Shown here: piece after piece, positions 29,177 through 38,688 of the stretch
Layout: each line of letters begins with the position of its first letter
How positions within the stretch are numbered: position 1 is the first letter of the stretch
DNA from: an uncultured Prevotella sp.
GTDB lineage: Bacteria; Bacteroidota; Bacteroidia; Bacteroidales; Bacteroidaceae
Direction: 5' to 3'
NCBI GenBank assembly: GCA_905233245.1
Contig: CAJODK010000023.1
Coordinates: forward strand, 1 to 40,296
DNA: 40,296 nt
Notes under the pieces: generated by a model
Told to the model about the DNA's origin: nothing
What the model saw: only the letters and a program-made list of their open reading frames with translations
Database searches by the model: none
Program-made: the position numbers and the translations under genes

Positions 29177-30172
29177 ATGGGTAACTTAATTGTTTCTCTT
29201 TCACCTCACGCACATGCCAATGACTCGGTGAAGAAGAATATGTATGGTGTCGTCATCGCACTGCTCCCAGCACTGCTCGCATCATTCTATTTCTTCGGTC
29301 GAGGTTCGTTCATCGTGTGCCTTGTGAGCGTGGCAGCCTGCCTCTTTTTCGAGTGGGCCATTTGTAAGCTGTTCCTCAAGAAAGAACCTACACTGCTTGA
29401 CGGTTCAGCAATCGTGACGGGTCTGCTGCTTGGCATGAACCTTCCTTCTAACTTCCCTCTGTGGATGATTATCATGGGTGCCCTCGTAGCTATCGGCGTC
29501 GGCAAGATGACCTTTGGCGGTCTGGGACAGAACCCCTTCAACCCTGCTCTCGTAGGACGTTGCTTCCTCCTGGTCAGCTTCCCTACTGCCATGACCACAT
29601 GGCCAAAGGCTGGTCAGTTGATGGCATACACCGATGCTGAGACTGGTGCTACCCCACTCTCTCTGATGAAGCGCGCCATCAAGGGTGAAGACGTGCTCGG
29701 TCAGTTGCCATCTTCTTGGGACATGTTCCTCGGCAACACACCTGAAGGCGTTGGTGCCATCGGTGAGATTTGTGCCCTGGCACTGCTCCTCGGTCTCTGC
29801 TACATGCTGTGGAAGAAGATTATCACTTGGCACATACCTGTTAGCATCATCGGCACAGTATTCGTTATCGCTGGTCTGCTCTATCTGGCTGACTGCAAGA
29901 CCTATGCTGACCCATTCCAGGTAATTTTCTCTGGTGGTCTGATGCTCGGTGCTATCTTCATGGCAACCGACTATGTCACCTCACCAATGACCCACAAGGG
30001 CCAGATTATCTACGGTATTGCCATTGGTGCTCTCACCATCATCATCCGTAACTGGGGTGCTTATCCAGAAGGTATGTCATTCGCTATTCTCATCATGAAT
30101 GCGTTTACACCTCTTATTAATATGTATATCAAGCCAGGTCGCTTCGGTGAAGTACCTGCTCAAACCAAATAA
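29177..30172 (+). CDS. rnfD: RnfD, membrane subunit with covalent FMN
   Basis: 331 residues with about eight membrane helices. It begins LIVSLSPHAHANDSVKKNMY and continues FGGLGQNPFNPALVGRCFLL, with the flavin site near SGGLMLGAIFMATDYVTSPM (Thr in the ATDYVTSP segment). RnfD is homologous to NqrB. It forms the core of the membrane part of the Rnf ion pump. Confidence 0.95.
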   Translation: MGNLIVSLSPHAHANDSVKKNMYGVVIALLPALLASFYFFGRGSFIVCLVSVAACLFFEWAICKLFLKKEPTLLDGSAIVTGLLLGMNLPSNFPLWMIIMGALVAIGVGKMTFGGLGQNPFNPALVGRCFLLVSFPTAMTTWPKAGQLMAYTDAETGATPLSLMKRAIKGEDVLGQLPSSWDMFLGNTPEGVGAIGEICALALLLGLCYMLWKKIITWHIPVSIIGTVFVIAGLLYLADCKTYADPFQVIFSGGLMLGAIFMATDYVTSPMTHKGQIIYGIAIGALTIIIRNWGAYPEGMSFAILIMNAFTPLINMYIKPGRFGEVPAQTK

Positions 30173-30184
30173 GGAGGAGAAAAA

Positions 30185-30799
30185 ATGGAAAAACTCAAAT
30201 CAAATCTCACAAACATGGTGAGTGTCCTCACGGGCATCTCAGTGATATGTGGTGGTCTCCTCGCTTTCGCCAACAACCTCACAGAGGCTCCTATCAAGGC
30301 TGCCAATGACAAGGCTCTCGCTGACGGTATCACTGCCGTAATGGGCGGTGGCGACGTCAAGGTAGAGGATCCAAAGGGCACTGAGGTAAAGCACACCTCT
30401 AAGGCTGATGGCAAGGAATACACCTACATCGTTTATAAGACAGACAAGGGCAATGCAGTAAAGGCTACCGACCCTAACGCTTTCGGTGGCAACCTCACCG
30501 TCCTCGTAGGCTTTAATGCTCAGGGTGACATTCTAGGCTACACCGTACTGGAGAACAACGAGACACCTGGTCTGGGTGCCAAGTGTCCTGACTGGTTCCA
30601 GGAGGGCAACCCTGGCAACATCGTCGGCAAGAACCCTGGTAAGAACAACATGACAGTATCTAAGGACGGTGGCGAGATAGACGCTATCACGGCATCTACC
30701 ATCACCTCCCGTGCCTTCCTGCGTGCAGTAAAGCAGGCATACTATGCCGCTATGGACCAGGAGCCCGATGCTGAAACCGGTGCAACAAAACAAAACTAA
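30185..30799 (+). CDS. rnfG: RnfG, FMN-binding subunit
   Basis: 204 residues with one N-terminal membrane helix (VLTGISVICGGLLAFANNL). The exported FMN-binding domain contains LGYTVLENNETPGLGAKCPD and the attachment motif DAITASTITSRAF (Thr in STIT). RnfG is homologous to NqrC. The SD-like AAGGAGGAG precedes the ATG and the gap to rnfD is 12 nt. Confidence 0.93.
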   Translation: MEKLKSNLTNMVSVLTGISVICGGLLAFANNLTEAPIKAANDKALADGITAVMGGGDVKVEDPKGTEVKHTSKADGKEYTYIVYKTDKGNAVKATDPNAFGGNLTVLVGFNAQGDILGYTVLENNETPGLGAKCPDWFQEGNPGNIVGKNPGKNNMTVSKDGGEIDAITASTITSRAFLRAVKQAYYAAMDQEPDAETGATKQN

Positions 30800-30820
30800 T
30801 AAAAAGGAGGAATCAAAATT

Positions 30821-31405
30821 ATGAGTAAATTCGGTATTATAATGAATGGCATCATCAAGGAGAATCCTACCTTTGTATTGATGCTCGGCATGTGTCCTAC
30901 ACTTGCTACTACCACCAGTGCCACCAACGGCATGATGATGGGTCTGGCTACCATGGCAGTGCTTATATTCTCCAATATAATCATCTCTGCTATCAAGAAC
31001 CTCACCCCTGATATGGTGCACATCCCAGTATATATCGTGGTAATCGCTACACTGGTGACCATCGTGCAGTTGACCATCAAGGCCTACGCACCTGAAGTGG
31101 ATAAGTCACTCGGTCTGTTCATCCCACTTATCGTGGTAAACTGTATCATCCTCGGCCGTGCAGAGTCTTTCGCTGGGAAAAACTCACCACTCGACTCTGC
31201 CCTCGATGGTATCGGTATCGGACTGGGCTTCACCATCGGTCTCACCATTCTCGGCATCTTCCGTGAGCTTCTCGGCAACGGCACCATCTTCGAGTGCCGT
31301 CTCATCCCAGAAGACTTCGGTATGCTCATTTTCATTCTCCCTCCAGGAGCATTCCTGACATTGGGATATATCATTGCAGTAATCAACCGTTTTAAGAAGG
31401 CATAA
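30821..31405 (+). CDS. rnfE: RnfE, membrane subunit
   Basis: 194 residues, six membrane helices: KENPTFVLMLGMCPTLATTT with the conserved Cys, LGLFIPLIVVNCIILGRAES with the second conserved Cys, and GFTIGLTILGIFRELLGNG. RnfE/NqrD pairs with RnfA/NqrE and the two share a membrane-embedded Fe-S cluster. AAAAGGAGGAA precedes the start. Confidence 0.95.
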   Translation: MSKFGIIMNGIIKENPTFVLMLGMCPTLATTTSATNGMMMGLATMAVLIFSNIIISAIKNLTPDMVHIPVYIVVIATLVTIVQLTIKAYAPEVDKSLGLFIPLIVVNCIILGRAESFAGKNSPLDSALDGIGIGLGFTIGLTILGIFRELLGNGTIFECRLIPEDFGMLIFILPPGAFLTLGYIIAVINRFKKA

Positions 31406-31407
31406 TT

Positions 31408-32010
31408 ATGGAGTATCTATTGATTTTCATTGCAGCGATATTCGTAAATAATATCGTCCTCAGCCAGTTCCTTGGTATCTGCCCATTTCTCGGCGTCAGC
31501 CAGAAGGTAAGCACATCACTCGGTATGTCGGCTGCCGTAGCCTTCGTAATGCTGTTGGCTACACTCGTAACATGGCTTCTGCAGATGTTCGTCCTCAACC
31601 CTCTGGGCTTGGGCTTCCTGCAGACTCTGTCATTCATCCTCGTCATCGCCTCTCTGGTGCAGATGGTAGAGATTATCCTCAAGAAGGTCTCTCCTCCACT
31701 CTATCAGGCTCTTGGCGTATTCCTTCCCCTTATCACCACCAACTGCGCCGTTCTTGGTGTAGCTATTCTGTGTGTGCAGAAGGACTACAACCTGCTCATG
31801 TCGCTTGACTACGCTCTGGCATCTGCTCTGGGCTTCGGTCTGGCTCTCGTCCTCTTCGCAGGTCTGCGTGAGCAGTTGGAGTATGCATCTGTTCCTAAGG
31901 GCATGAAGGGCATCTCTATCACCCTCGTTACCGCTTCTCTGTTGGCTCTTGCCTTCATGGGCTTCAGCGGTGTTGACGGTGGTCTCAAGACTCTCTTCGG
32001 CATACAGTAA
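31408..32010 (+). CDS. rnfA: RnfA, membrane subunit
   Basis: 200 residues, six membrane helices: IAAIFVNNIVLSQFLGICPF with the conserved Cys, and LGVFLPLITTNCAVLGVAIL with the second. It is inverted in topology relative to RnfE, as is known for the family. It starts 2 nt after rnfE and is the last gene before a strong terminator. Confidence 0.95.
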   Translation: MEYLLIFIAAIFVNNIVLSQFLGICPFLGVSQKVSTSLGMSAAVAFVMLLATLVTWLLQMFVLNPLGLGFLQTLSFILVIASLVQMVEIILKKVSPPLYQALGVFLPLITTNCAVLGVAILCVQKDYNLLMSLDYALASALGFGLALVLFAGLREQLEYASVPKGMKGISITLVTASLLALAFMGFSGVDGGLKTLFGIQ

Positions 32011-32033
32011 TCCTGTATTCCAAGTAAGATAAG

Positions 32034-32063
32034 AAAAGGAGCATCACGAGGATGCTCCTTTTT
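32034..32063 (+). terminator. Terminator of the rnf operon (bidirectional)
   Basis: GGAGCATC (32038-32045) and GATGCTCC (32051-32058) with loop ACGAG, flanked by AAAA and TTTTT. On the minus strand TTTTC follows, so it may also end the convergent lytic transglycosylase transcript. Confidence 0.9.
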
Positions 32064-32091
32064 GTTTTTGTCTTTGTTTTTGTCTTTTTCT

Positions 32092-33252
32092 TTATTCCTT
32101 CCTCCACTTATTCTTACGGGTAGCACGGTGTGGTGTCGCCTCCAGCGGAGATGCTGTTGTCGTAGGAGCGACGCGCGTTGGTGCTACGACAGAGCGTACC
32201 TTAGTGCCTGTGGCGAGTGCCTGACGGTACTGAGAGTGGCGTTGCATTATCATATCTACATACTGAGCTGTCTCACTGCCTCGCATGTATCCGTACCTTA
32301 CTACAGGGTCGTTGTAGTAACGAGCCTCCTGAAGCAAGAGGATATATCGCCTGACGTCACTCCAACGCTGTGGCACGCCACCGTATCTCTTTGCCAGCGC
32401 CATAGCATCACGCACGTGATGCGTGCCACCATTATAGGCAGCCAGAGCGAAGCGCAGACGCTCGGAAGGATTGTCGATGTCATCAAACTCTATCTGCAGT
32501 TCGCGCATATAACGTGAAGCGGCAGCGATATTGGGTTCTGGTTGGTACATCTGCTCGCGTGGCAGTCCGAGATGGTCTGCCGTAGATGGCATTATCTGCA
32601 TCAGTCCGCATGCCCCAGCCCAAGAGTGCGCCTGCGGGTCAAAGCACGACTCCTGATAACACTGCGATGCAAGGAGCGACCAGTCAACCATAGCGACTGC
32701 AGCATACTTGCGGAAAAGATGATCATAAGAGGAAATTTGTCCTTTTGCAGCAGAGAGCATAGTGGGGAATACTCTGCGAGTGACGCTGGCCTGAGTGAGC
32801 TGATACTGTTCCTGACTGCGTATATCTGCCAACATCTGAGGGCGATACCACTCACGTATAGTACGGGCCAGCTCCTCTGAATTCTTGCCTACTACCCAGT
32901 CATTTGCTACGCGTATGAACCCCTCCTGATGTTCTCGTGACAGAGGCACGGCGATGATATCACCCTCATCATTGCGCAAACGCTCCAACATATCGAGGGT
33001 ATCCTTGCAAACATCTATGCGAACAGTCTTATGAAGATGCTCTGCCAGTTTCTCACAGAGCAGGTAGTTGGCACCCATATCGTGCCCGTGGTACTCGTAG
33101 TAGGTATCGGGACCGGAGATGGTAAGCATGATGAGTTCCGTACTCACATCGCTGTCATCACCCCAGGGATTCTCAATGGGTTCTTGCTTTACCTTTGCCT
33201 TGCAAGATACCAACAATAAAATGATAATTATTTTATAGCTTACTAATCTCAC
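32092..33252 (-). CDS. MltF-like lytic murein transglycosylase lipoprotein
   Basis: 386 residues from a GTG at 33252, which gives (M)RLVSYKIIIILLLVSC, a lipoprotein signal with lipobox LLVSC. Longer frames would run through the upstream gene. The N-terminal half is a periplasmic-binding-like domain. The C-terminal half is the SLT domain with LLASQCYQESCFDPQAHSWA (catalytic Glu in QES), GLMQIMPSTADHLG and RFALAAYNGGTHHV. These enzymes cleave peptidoglycan glycan strands. It overlaps the end of the TPR gene by 20 nt, with AAGGAG just before the GTG. The Thr/Pro-rich tail is unusual but short. Confidence 0.85.
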   Translation of the reverse strand: MRLVSYKIIIILLLVSCKAKVKQEPIENPWGDDSDVSTELIMLTISGPDTYYEYHGHDMGANYLLCEKLAEHLHKTVRIDVCKDTLDMLERLRNDEGDIIAVPLSREHQEGFIRVANDWVVGKNSEELARTIREWYRPQMLADIRSQEQYQLTQASVTRRVFPTMLSAAKGQISSYDHLFRKYAAVAMVDWSLLASQCYQESCFDPQAHSWAGACGLMQIMPSTADHLGLPREQMYQPEPNIAAASRYMRELQIEFDDIDNPSERLRFALAAYNGGTHHVRDAMALAKRYGGVPQRWSDVRRYILLLQEARYYNDPVVRYGYMRGSETAQYVDMIMQRHSQYRQALATGTKVRSVVAPTRVAPTTTASPLEATPHRATRKNKWRKE

Positions 33253-34417
33253 GGAACTCCTTACCCATATTGAGGTTGAGGTATGTGTCGTAAAGTATCG
33301 GTTTCCATCGCTTCCTGTCTTCTGGTCGCAGGGCACGATACCTCTGCATATACGGTAGCAGGCGACGATATTCCTTCTGCGCATCACGCAGACGCTGACG
33401 GAATGGTTTGCCCTTCTTGCCAAGTACTTCCTGAGCACGCTGGTAGTAGATGTAACCTATATTATAATAAGGTGTATCCAGACTGTCGCAAATGGCGATA
33501 GCTCTGTCACCCCACTTTATGGACTCGTCGTAGCGCTGCATGTCGAGCAGCACGATATGCTTACCAGTGGCAAACTGTGCATTCAGACTATCTACTGCGA
33601 GTGCTTTGTCGCATATTGAGAGTGCCTCATCGTATCTGTCCCGTCCGCGCAGATATTCTACGAGATGAGAGAAGAAATACGGCGAAGTGCTGTATGCATT
33701 GAATCCCTCCGTAAGATACTGGTAGGCATGCAGGGTGTCACGATGTATGAGTGACATGTCGGAAAGAATCTCGTAGGCCTTCTCGCTCTGTCTCGAACGT
33801 GTAGCAAGGTCTGCATATTTGAGAGCAAGTGACAGGCTGTCGAGATGCTGGGCTGCTGTGAGGGACAGGAAGGCTACACGACGCATGGCACCATCATCCG
33901 TGGCCAGTCGTTCCCCTGAGAAGAGTGGTTGCTGCGGGCATTGCAGGTACAAGTCAAACTGCTGCCAGGCCGACAGCCATTCTCCTCTGTGCAGGAAGTA
34001 GATGCCGCCCATGAAGATATTGGTGCGATAGGGCAAGAGGTATGCCGAATTCTTATGGCGCACCGATGCATCGAGAGTATCCAGGCGCTCATAGGCGAGA
34101 AACATGCGGCGACCGGTATTCAGCAGGCATACGGTGTCGGTCTTCTGCTTGAGATACATCTTCTCGTTGCCCACCTCATACGCTCGCTTGAGCACATCAC
34201 ACAACAGATGCTGCAATCTCACCTCCTCAGTTTTATACACGCTGTCGGCAAGATACTTGCGCACCGTCTCCTCGCTCTTTTCCAGTTCCTTGCCCGCCTT
34301 GATATTCTTGCGGATGCTGGCGACATCATTCTTTAACAGCGTCAGCTGCTTCCTGGTGGGAGCAGCCAACGCCGTTATTGTTGCAATTGTTATTACTAAA
34401 AGAAATAGTTTCTTCAA
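33233..34417 (-). CDS. Exported TPR-type protein
   Basis: 394 residues with signal peptide MKKLFLLVITIATITALAAP. It is helix-rich with TPR-like segments around residues 200-330 (SLALKYADLATRSRQSEKAY, RYDEALSICDKALAVDSLNA and RYDESIKWGDRAIAICD). Such proteins act as periplasmic scaffolds in Bacteroidetes. It lies 2 nt after another exported TPR protein and overlaps the lytic transglycosylase gene, suggesting a cell-wall role for the set, by context only. Confidence 0.75.
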   Translation of the reverse strand: MKKLFLLVITIATITALAAPTRKQLTLLKNDVASIRKNIKAGKELEKSEETVRKYLADSVYKTEEVRLQHLLCDVLKRAYEVGNEKMYLKQKTDTVCLLNTGRRMFLAYERLDTLDASVRHKNSAYLLPYRTNIFMGGIYFLHRGEWLSAWQQFDLYLQCPQQPLFSGERLATDDGAMRRVAFLSLTAAQHLDSLSLALKYADLATRSRQSEKAYEILSDMSLIHRDTLHAYQYLTEGFNAYSTSPYFFSHLVEYLRGRDRYDEALSICDKALAVDSLNAQFATGKHIVLLDMQRYDESIKWGDRAIAICDSLDTPYYNIGYIYYQRAQEVLGKKGKPFRQRLRDAQKEYRRLLPYMQRYRALRPEDRKRWKPILYDTYLNLNMGKEFREISKL

Positions 34418-34419
34418 AT

Positions 34420-35577
34420 TTAGAGCTCGTCTATAGTAGAGAGGATATACTTAGTCTTGAAGTTAGCCTCATCAGGGTCAGAAGCCTGAACCTCCTGGAA
34501 GAGAGCCTTTGCCTTGTCAATCAGGTCCTTGTATGGCTGATTGTTGTTCTTCAGGTCGATAGCCTTGTTACGGTAGCAGGTAGCGAGGTTGTACTTCACA
34601 GCCATGAAGTCTGGCTGAGCCACGAGCACCTTAGAGTAAGCGTCGATAGCCTTGTCATAATCAGCAGCCTCCTGAGCAGCCTGAGCTACGTATGCGTTAG
34701 CCATTGGGTCGTTAGGATTAGCCTTGAGGCGCTTCTGGAGCTCCTTGTCTGCCTCTTCCTTCTTGCCGCCCTCCTGCAGAGCACCGATGTATCTGCCAAA
34801 TGCTATCTCATTGTCTGGATAAGCCTTATAGACCTGCTTTACCTTCTTGATGAGGTAGTCCTGATCCACGTCGCCAGCATCCTTGCGACCCTGGAAAGCA
34901 TTGAGCTGCAGCTTGATAGCGTCTTCCTTCACCTCAGCATCACCAGACTCGAGAGCCAGCAAAGCATACTTGTCTGCCTTCTTGTAGTCCTTGTCGAAGT
35001 ATGATGCGAGAGCTGCATAGTAGCTCACCTGACCGTAGTTGTTCTCCTTGACTACAACCTCACTCTCTGAGAATAGGTCATTAGAGTGAGACTCTGCGAA
35101 CATGCCAAACCACTTCTTTGCGTTAGCATAGTCCTTGTTGTTGTAAGCCCATAGACCGCCATTGATGAGGTCGTTACGAAGAGCTACGATGCGGGCAGCG
35201 TTCTTCTTCTTGAACTTAGGCTTCACCTGCCCCTTTTCGTTAGGTTCGTTGTCAGCCACGTTACACTCCATAGCGTACTTCACAGCATCGTAAGCTGCCT
35301 TGTACTGCTTGGTCTGGCGATTAGCCTTATCCTCTGGAGTCTTAGCAGTGAGAGCCTTAGCCTGCTCCTTAGAGTTGTCATCGATAGCCATATCCACGAT
35401 GTGGTTGTAGGCCTTAGCGCGCTCCTCGCCAGTCATGGTAGCAGCCTGCTCCTTCATGACGTTGGTAGCCTCGCTCTTCTTCTCTGCACTCATCACCTGC
35501 TTCAGAGCGTCCGGATTCTGTGCCATTGATGCTGTAGTTGCTGCAACTGCGAGCATCGAAAGAATAATCTTTTTCAT
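34420..35577 (-). CDS. Exported TPR protein downstream of gyrA
   Basis: 385 residues, signal peptide MKKIILSMLAVAATTASMAQ, then lysine/glutamate-rich helices. TPR units are seen around NYGQVSYYAALASYFDKDYK and ADYDKAIDAYSKVLVAQPDF. Highly biased codons suggest strong expression. The ATG directly follows an 8-nt repeat run (35581-35642) that begins inside the end of gyrA. Function unknown. Confidence 0.78.
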   Translation of the reverse strand: MKKIILSMLAVAATTASMAQNPDALKQVMSAEKKSEATNVMKEQAATMTGEERAKAYNHIVDMAIDDNSKEQAKALTAKTPEDKANRQTKQYKAAYDAVKYAMECNVADNEPNEKGQVKPKFKKKNAARIVALRNDLINGGLWAYNNKDYANAKKWFGMFAESHSNDLFSESEVVVKENNYGQVSYYAALASYFDKDYKKADKYALLALESGDAEVKEDAIKLQLNAFQGRKDAGDVDQDYLIKKVKQVYKAYPDNEIAFGRYIGALQEGGKKEEADKELQKRLKANPNDPMANAYVAQAAQEAADYDKAIDAYSKVLVAQPDFMAVKYNLATCYRNKAIDLKNNNQPYKDLIDKAKALFQEVQASDPDEANFKTKYILSTIDEL

Positions 35578-35580
35578 TGT

Positions 35581-35642
35581 TAGTTGTTTGGTTGTTTGGT
35601 CGTTTAGTCGTTTGGTTAATTTGTCGTTTGGTCGTTTGGGGA
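35581..35642. repeat. 8-nt repeat spanning the gyrA end and the TPR gene start
   Basis: Minus strand CCAAACGAC/CAAACGAC/CAAACAAC units, about seven, interrupted once by AAATTAAC, which supplies the gyrA stop codon. It encodes the last GyrA residues (NDQTTN) and ends at CTAACAATG of the next gene. Confidence 0.85.
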
Positions 35643-38147
35643 TTCGTTCACATTATCGTTATCGTTGTCCTCCTCCTCTTCCTCATGAGGTACTACGCAG
35701 ACAGAGGCGATGGCCTCGTTGCGCTTCTTGAGTTCTATGAGTTTCACACCCTGAGTGTTACGGCCCTTCGTATCGCCTGCATCAGCGATAGCGAAACGTA
35801 TGGCGATGCCACTCTTGTTGATAATCATGAGGTCTTCGTCGCCCGTTACACACTTCACTGCCACGAGTTCACCCGTCTTGTCGGTTATGTTAAGCGTGAT
35901 GACGCCCTTCGAGCCACGCTTCGTCAGGCGATAGTCCTCCACAACGGAGCGCTTGCCGTAGCCGTTCTCGCTGACTACCATGATGGTCTCATTCTCTGGG
36001 TCATTGACGCATACCATACCTACTACCTCATCCTCGCTGTCAGCAAGGCGCATACCGATAACGCCCGTTGCCACACGGCTCATCACGCGGATGTCGGTCT
36101 CATTGAAGCGAACGGCACGACCGTTGCGGGAAGCCAGGATGAGTTCGTTGTGGCCGTTAGTGAGCATTACGTTTACTACCTCGTCGCCCTCAGCGATGTT
36201 GATAGCTCTGACGCCCTTGCCACGCGGACGAGAGTAGTCGAAGAGTGATGTACGCTTCACGGTACCGTTCTTCGTAGCGAATACCACGTAGTGGCTCTTC
36301 AGGAACTCCTCATCCACGAACTTCTTGCTCTGTATGCCGAGGAATGCATTGACGCTGTCGCCAGGCTCCAGTTGGAGCATGTTCTGTATAGCACGGCCCT
36401 TGGAATCCTTCGCGCCCTCTGGTATCTCGAAGCAGCGCTGCCAATACACCCTACCCTGCTTAGTGAAGAAGAGTATCATGTCGTGGGCATCAGCCGCATA
36501 TACGTATTCTGTGAAGTCCTGTTCACGAGTACGGGCACCACGGGCACCTACGCCGCCACGGCTCTGCACGCGGAAGTCATCCTGCAGGGTGCGCTTGATA
36601 TAGCCCAGGTGTGACATTGTGATGACCACTGAATCATTGGCATAGAACTGCTCTGGGTTGAACTCAGCATTAGAGAGCTTAATCTCAGTTCTGCGCTCGT
36701 CGCCGTACTTCTCCTTAACCTCCTGCAGTTCGTCCTTCATCACCTTCTTGCACAGCTCTGGGTCTTCCAGTATCTGCTGCAGGTAAGCGATGAGTTTCTC
36801 CAGTTCGGCATACTCATTCTTCAGTTCCTCTACGCGCAGGCCTGTCAACTGGCTCAGGCGCATATCCACGATAGCCTTAGACTGCAGTTCGTCTATCTCA
36901 AAGCGCTTCTCCAGTGCCCTCTGAGCGTCGCTTGGGCTCTTGGAAGCACGTATCAGGCGAACCACCTCGTCAATATTGTCAACGGCGATAATCAGTCCTT
37001 CCAGTATGTGGGCACGAGCCTCAGCCTTAGCCTTCTCAAACTTAGTACGGCGAATCGTCACGTCATGACGGTGCTCCACGAAGTACTTCACGCACTCCTT
37101 CAGCGAGAGCAGACGTGGACGACCCTTCACCAGAGCGATGCAGTTTACAGAGAACGAACTCTGCAGAGCCGTCATCTTGAAGAGCTTGTTCAGTATGACG
37201 TTAGCGTTAGCATCCCTCTTCACGTCAACCACAATACGCATACCCTGACGGCCTGTCTCATCGTTTACGTTGGAGATGCCCTCCAGCTTGCCTTCCTTAA
37301 CGAGGTCGGCGATATTCTCTATAAGCTGAGCCTTGTTGACACCATAAGGTATCTCCGTAACGACGATGCGGTCGTGGGTATCCTCTGACTCTATCTCTGC
37401 CTTGGCACGCATGATGATGCGGCCTCGACCTGTCTCATAGGCGTCTTTCACACCCTGAATACCATATATATAGGCACCCGTTGGGAAATCTGGTGCCTTG
37501 ATATACTGCATCAAGCCGTCGGTGTCTATCTCCGGATTGTCTATGTAAGCACAGCAACCGTCGATTACCTCACCCAGATTGTGCGTAGGAATGTTCGTCG
37601 CCATACCGACGGCGATACCGTTACCGCCATTCACCAGCAGGTTAGGGATACGAGTAGGCATCACCGTAGGCTCCTCCAGAGAGTCGTCGAAGTTGTTCAT
37701 CATATCTACGGTATCCTTCTCCAGGTCATCCATGATATGCTCACCCATCTTCGAGAGGCGGCACTCCGTATAACGCATAGCAGCAGGCGAGTCACCATCC
37801 ACCGAGCCGAAGTTACCCTGACCATCCACCAGCGTGTAGCGCATGTTCCAGTCCTGAGCCAGGCGCACCAGTGCACCATACACCGATGAGTCACCATGAG
37901 GGTGATACTTACCCAGCACCTCACCTACCACGCGGGCACACTTCTTGTAAGGCTGATTACTCGTATTGCCGATACCCAGCATACCATACAGGATACGGCG
38001 GTGTACGGGTTTAAAACCATCACGCACATCAGGCAATGCACGTGCTACGATAACCGACATTGAGTAGTCGATGTAGCTCGACTTCATCTCATCCTCAATG
38101 TTTATCTTGCGGATTCTGTCAAAGTCTTGTGTCTGTGTTTCTTCCAT
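35616..38147 (-). CDS. gyrA: DNA gyrase subunit A
   Basis: 843 residues. GyrA breaks and rejoins DNA in gyrase, which introduces negative supercoils. The catalytic Tyr is Y126 in [12 protein letters not shown]. The quinolone region reads [20 protein letters not shown]. The GyrA box is present as [10 protein letters not shown], which marks gyrase rather than topoisomerase IV. The beta-pinwheel C-terminal domain is complete. The end is acidic ([15 protein letters not shown]), followed by NDQTTN from an 8-nt repeat. gyrB is not in the window. Promoter at 38241-38210. Confidence 0.96.
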   Translation of the reverse strand: MEETQTQDFDRIRKINIEDEMKSSYIDYSMSVIVARALPDVRDGFKPVHRRILYGMLGIGNTSNQPYKKCARVVGEVLGKYHPHGDSSVYGALVRLAQDWNMRYTLVDGQGNFGSVDGDSPAAMRYTECRLSKMGEHIMDDLEKDTVDMMNNFDDSLEEPTVMPTRIPNLLVNGGNGIAVGMATNIPTHNLGEVIDGCCAYIDNPEIDTDGLMQYIKAPDFPTGAYIYGIQGVKDAYETGRGRIIMRAKAEIESEDTHDRIVVTEIPYGVNKAQLIENIADLVKEGKLEGISNVNDETGRQGMRIVVDVKRDANANVILNKLFKMTALQSSFSVNCIALVKGRPRLLSLKECVKYFVEHRHDVTIRRTKFEKAKAEARAHILEGLIIAVDNIDEVVRLIRASKSPSDAQRALEKRFEIDELQSKAIVDMRLSQLTGLRVEELKNEYAELEKLIAYLQQILEDPELCKKVMKDELQEVKEKYGDERRTEIKLSNAEFNPEQFYANDSVVITMSHLGYIKRTLQDDFRVQSRGGVGARGARTREQDFTEYVYAADAHDMILFFTKQGRVYWQRCFEIPEGAKDSKGRAIQNMLQLEPGDSVNAFLGIQSKKFVDEEFLKSHYVVFATKNGTVKRTSLFDYSRPRGKGVRAINIAEGDEVVNVMLTNGHNELILASRNGRAVRFNETDIRVMSRVATGVIGMRLADSEDEVVGMVCVNDPENETIMVVSENGYGKRSVVEDYRLTKRGSKGVITLNITDKTGELVAVKCVTGDEDLMIINKSGIAIRFAIADAGDTKGRNTQGVKLIELKKRNEAIASVCVVPHEEEEEDNDNDNVNESPNDQTTN

Positions 38148-38209
38148 TTTTCTTGTTTTTGGCCCTTTTCAGGCTCTCTATCGCATTTTTACCTTTTTAA
38201 ATTATGGTA

Positions 38210-38241
38210 CAAAGTTACGAAAAAACGAGCAAAATACCAAA
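38210..38241 (-). promoter_or_regulatory. Promoter of gyrA
   Basis: Minus strand TTTG (38241-38238), 20 nt, TAACTTTG (38217-38210). Predicted start near 38203, leader about 55 nt. Confidence 0.75.
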
Positions 38242-38344
38242 TAAAAAGCCTTAAAAAGCCTAAAAACCGCACCAAGACGACAACCTTTTGTTACAGAGCC
38301 GAGCGGCTAAGCTAGGGCGTGCAATCCAACTCGGATTACTTGCA

Positions 38345-38428
38345 GAAGCTAAGCACCTACATCTGGAAGCAAAGCACCCGCACGTAGGCGCTAAGTACCC
38401 ACAGATGGAGGCTAAGCGCCCACAACCT
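38345..38428. repeat. 21-bp tandem repeat, four units
   Basis: Four consecutive 21-nt units starting GAAGCTAAGCACC, GAAGCAAAGCACC, GGCGCTAAGTACC and GAGGCTAAGCGCC, sharing GCtAAGyACCCaCA. Both strands are open through the units: plus reads AKHLHLE/AKHPHVG/AKYPQME/AKRPQPT, minus reads CGxLAS-type heptads. I do not call a gene because neither frame has a supported start or promoter. The rest of the 38242-38625 gap has no gene; at 38591-38604 there is a perfect palindrome CGCGCGTACGCGCG. Confidence 0.8.
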
Positions 38429-38625
38429 ACATCATTTTTTTCGATTTTTGCCCATTTTCTCCCAACTTTTTTCTGCGTTTTGGGGCAAAAACCTCCACTC
38501 TCCACTTATCCTCCACCACTCGCCAAGCCAGTATTTATGCGCTTTCCCGAAGGCGAGTGGAGGATTTTAGTTTGATTTTCAAAAATGTTACGCGCGTACG
38601 CGCGAGAGACGACGTGATAAAGAGC

Positions 38626-38667
38626 AAAAAGCGAAGCGGAACCAACCTCATTAAGGTCAGCTCCGCT
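38626..38667 (-). terminator. Terminator of the surface-protein/53-aa ORF unit
   Basis: Minus strand AGCGGAGCTGACCT (38667-38654), loop TAATG, AGGTTGGTTCCGCT (38648-38635): 14 consecutive pairs including three wobbles, followed by TCGCTTTTTGC. The wobbles fit only the minus-strand RNA. Confidence 0.75.
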
Positions 38668-38688
38668 CTATCGTTTATTGCAAAAGGC

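Noticed and set aside
38288..38575. Plus-strand 95-codon frame over the 21-bp repeats
   Set aside because: No promoter or RBS, and the minus strand is equally open; kept as a repeat only.
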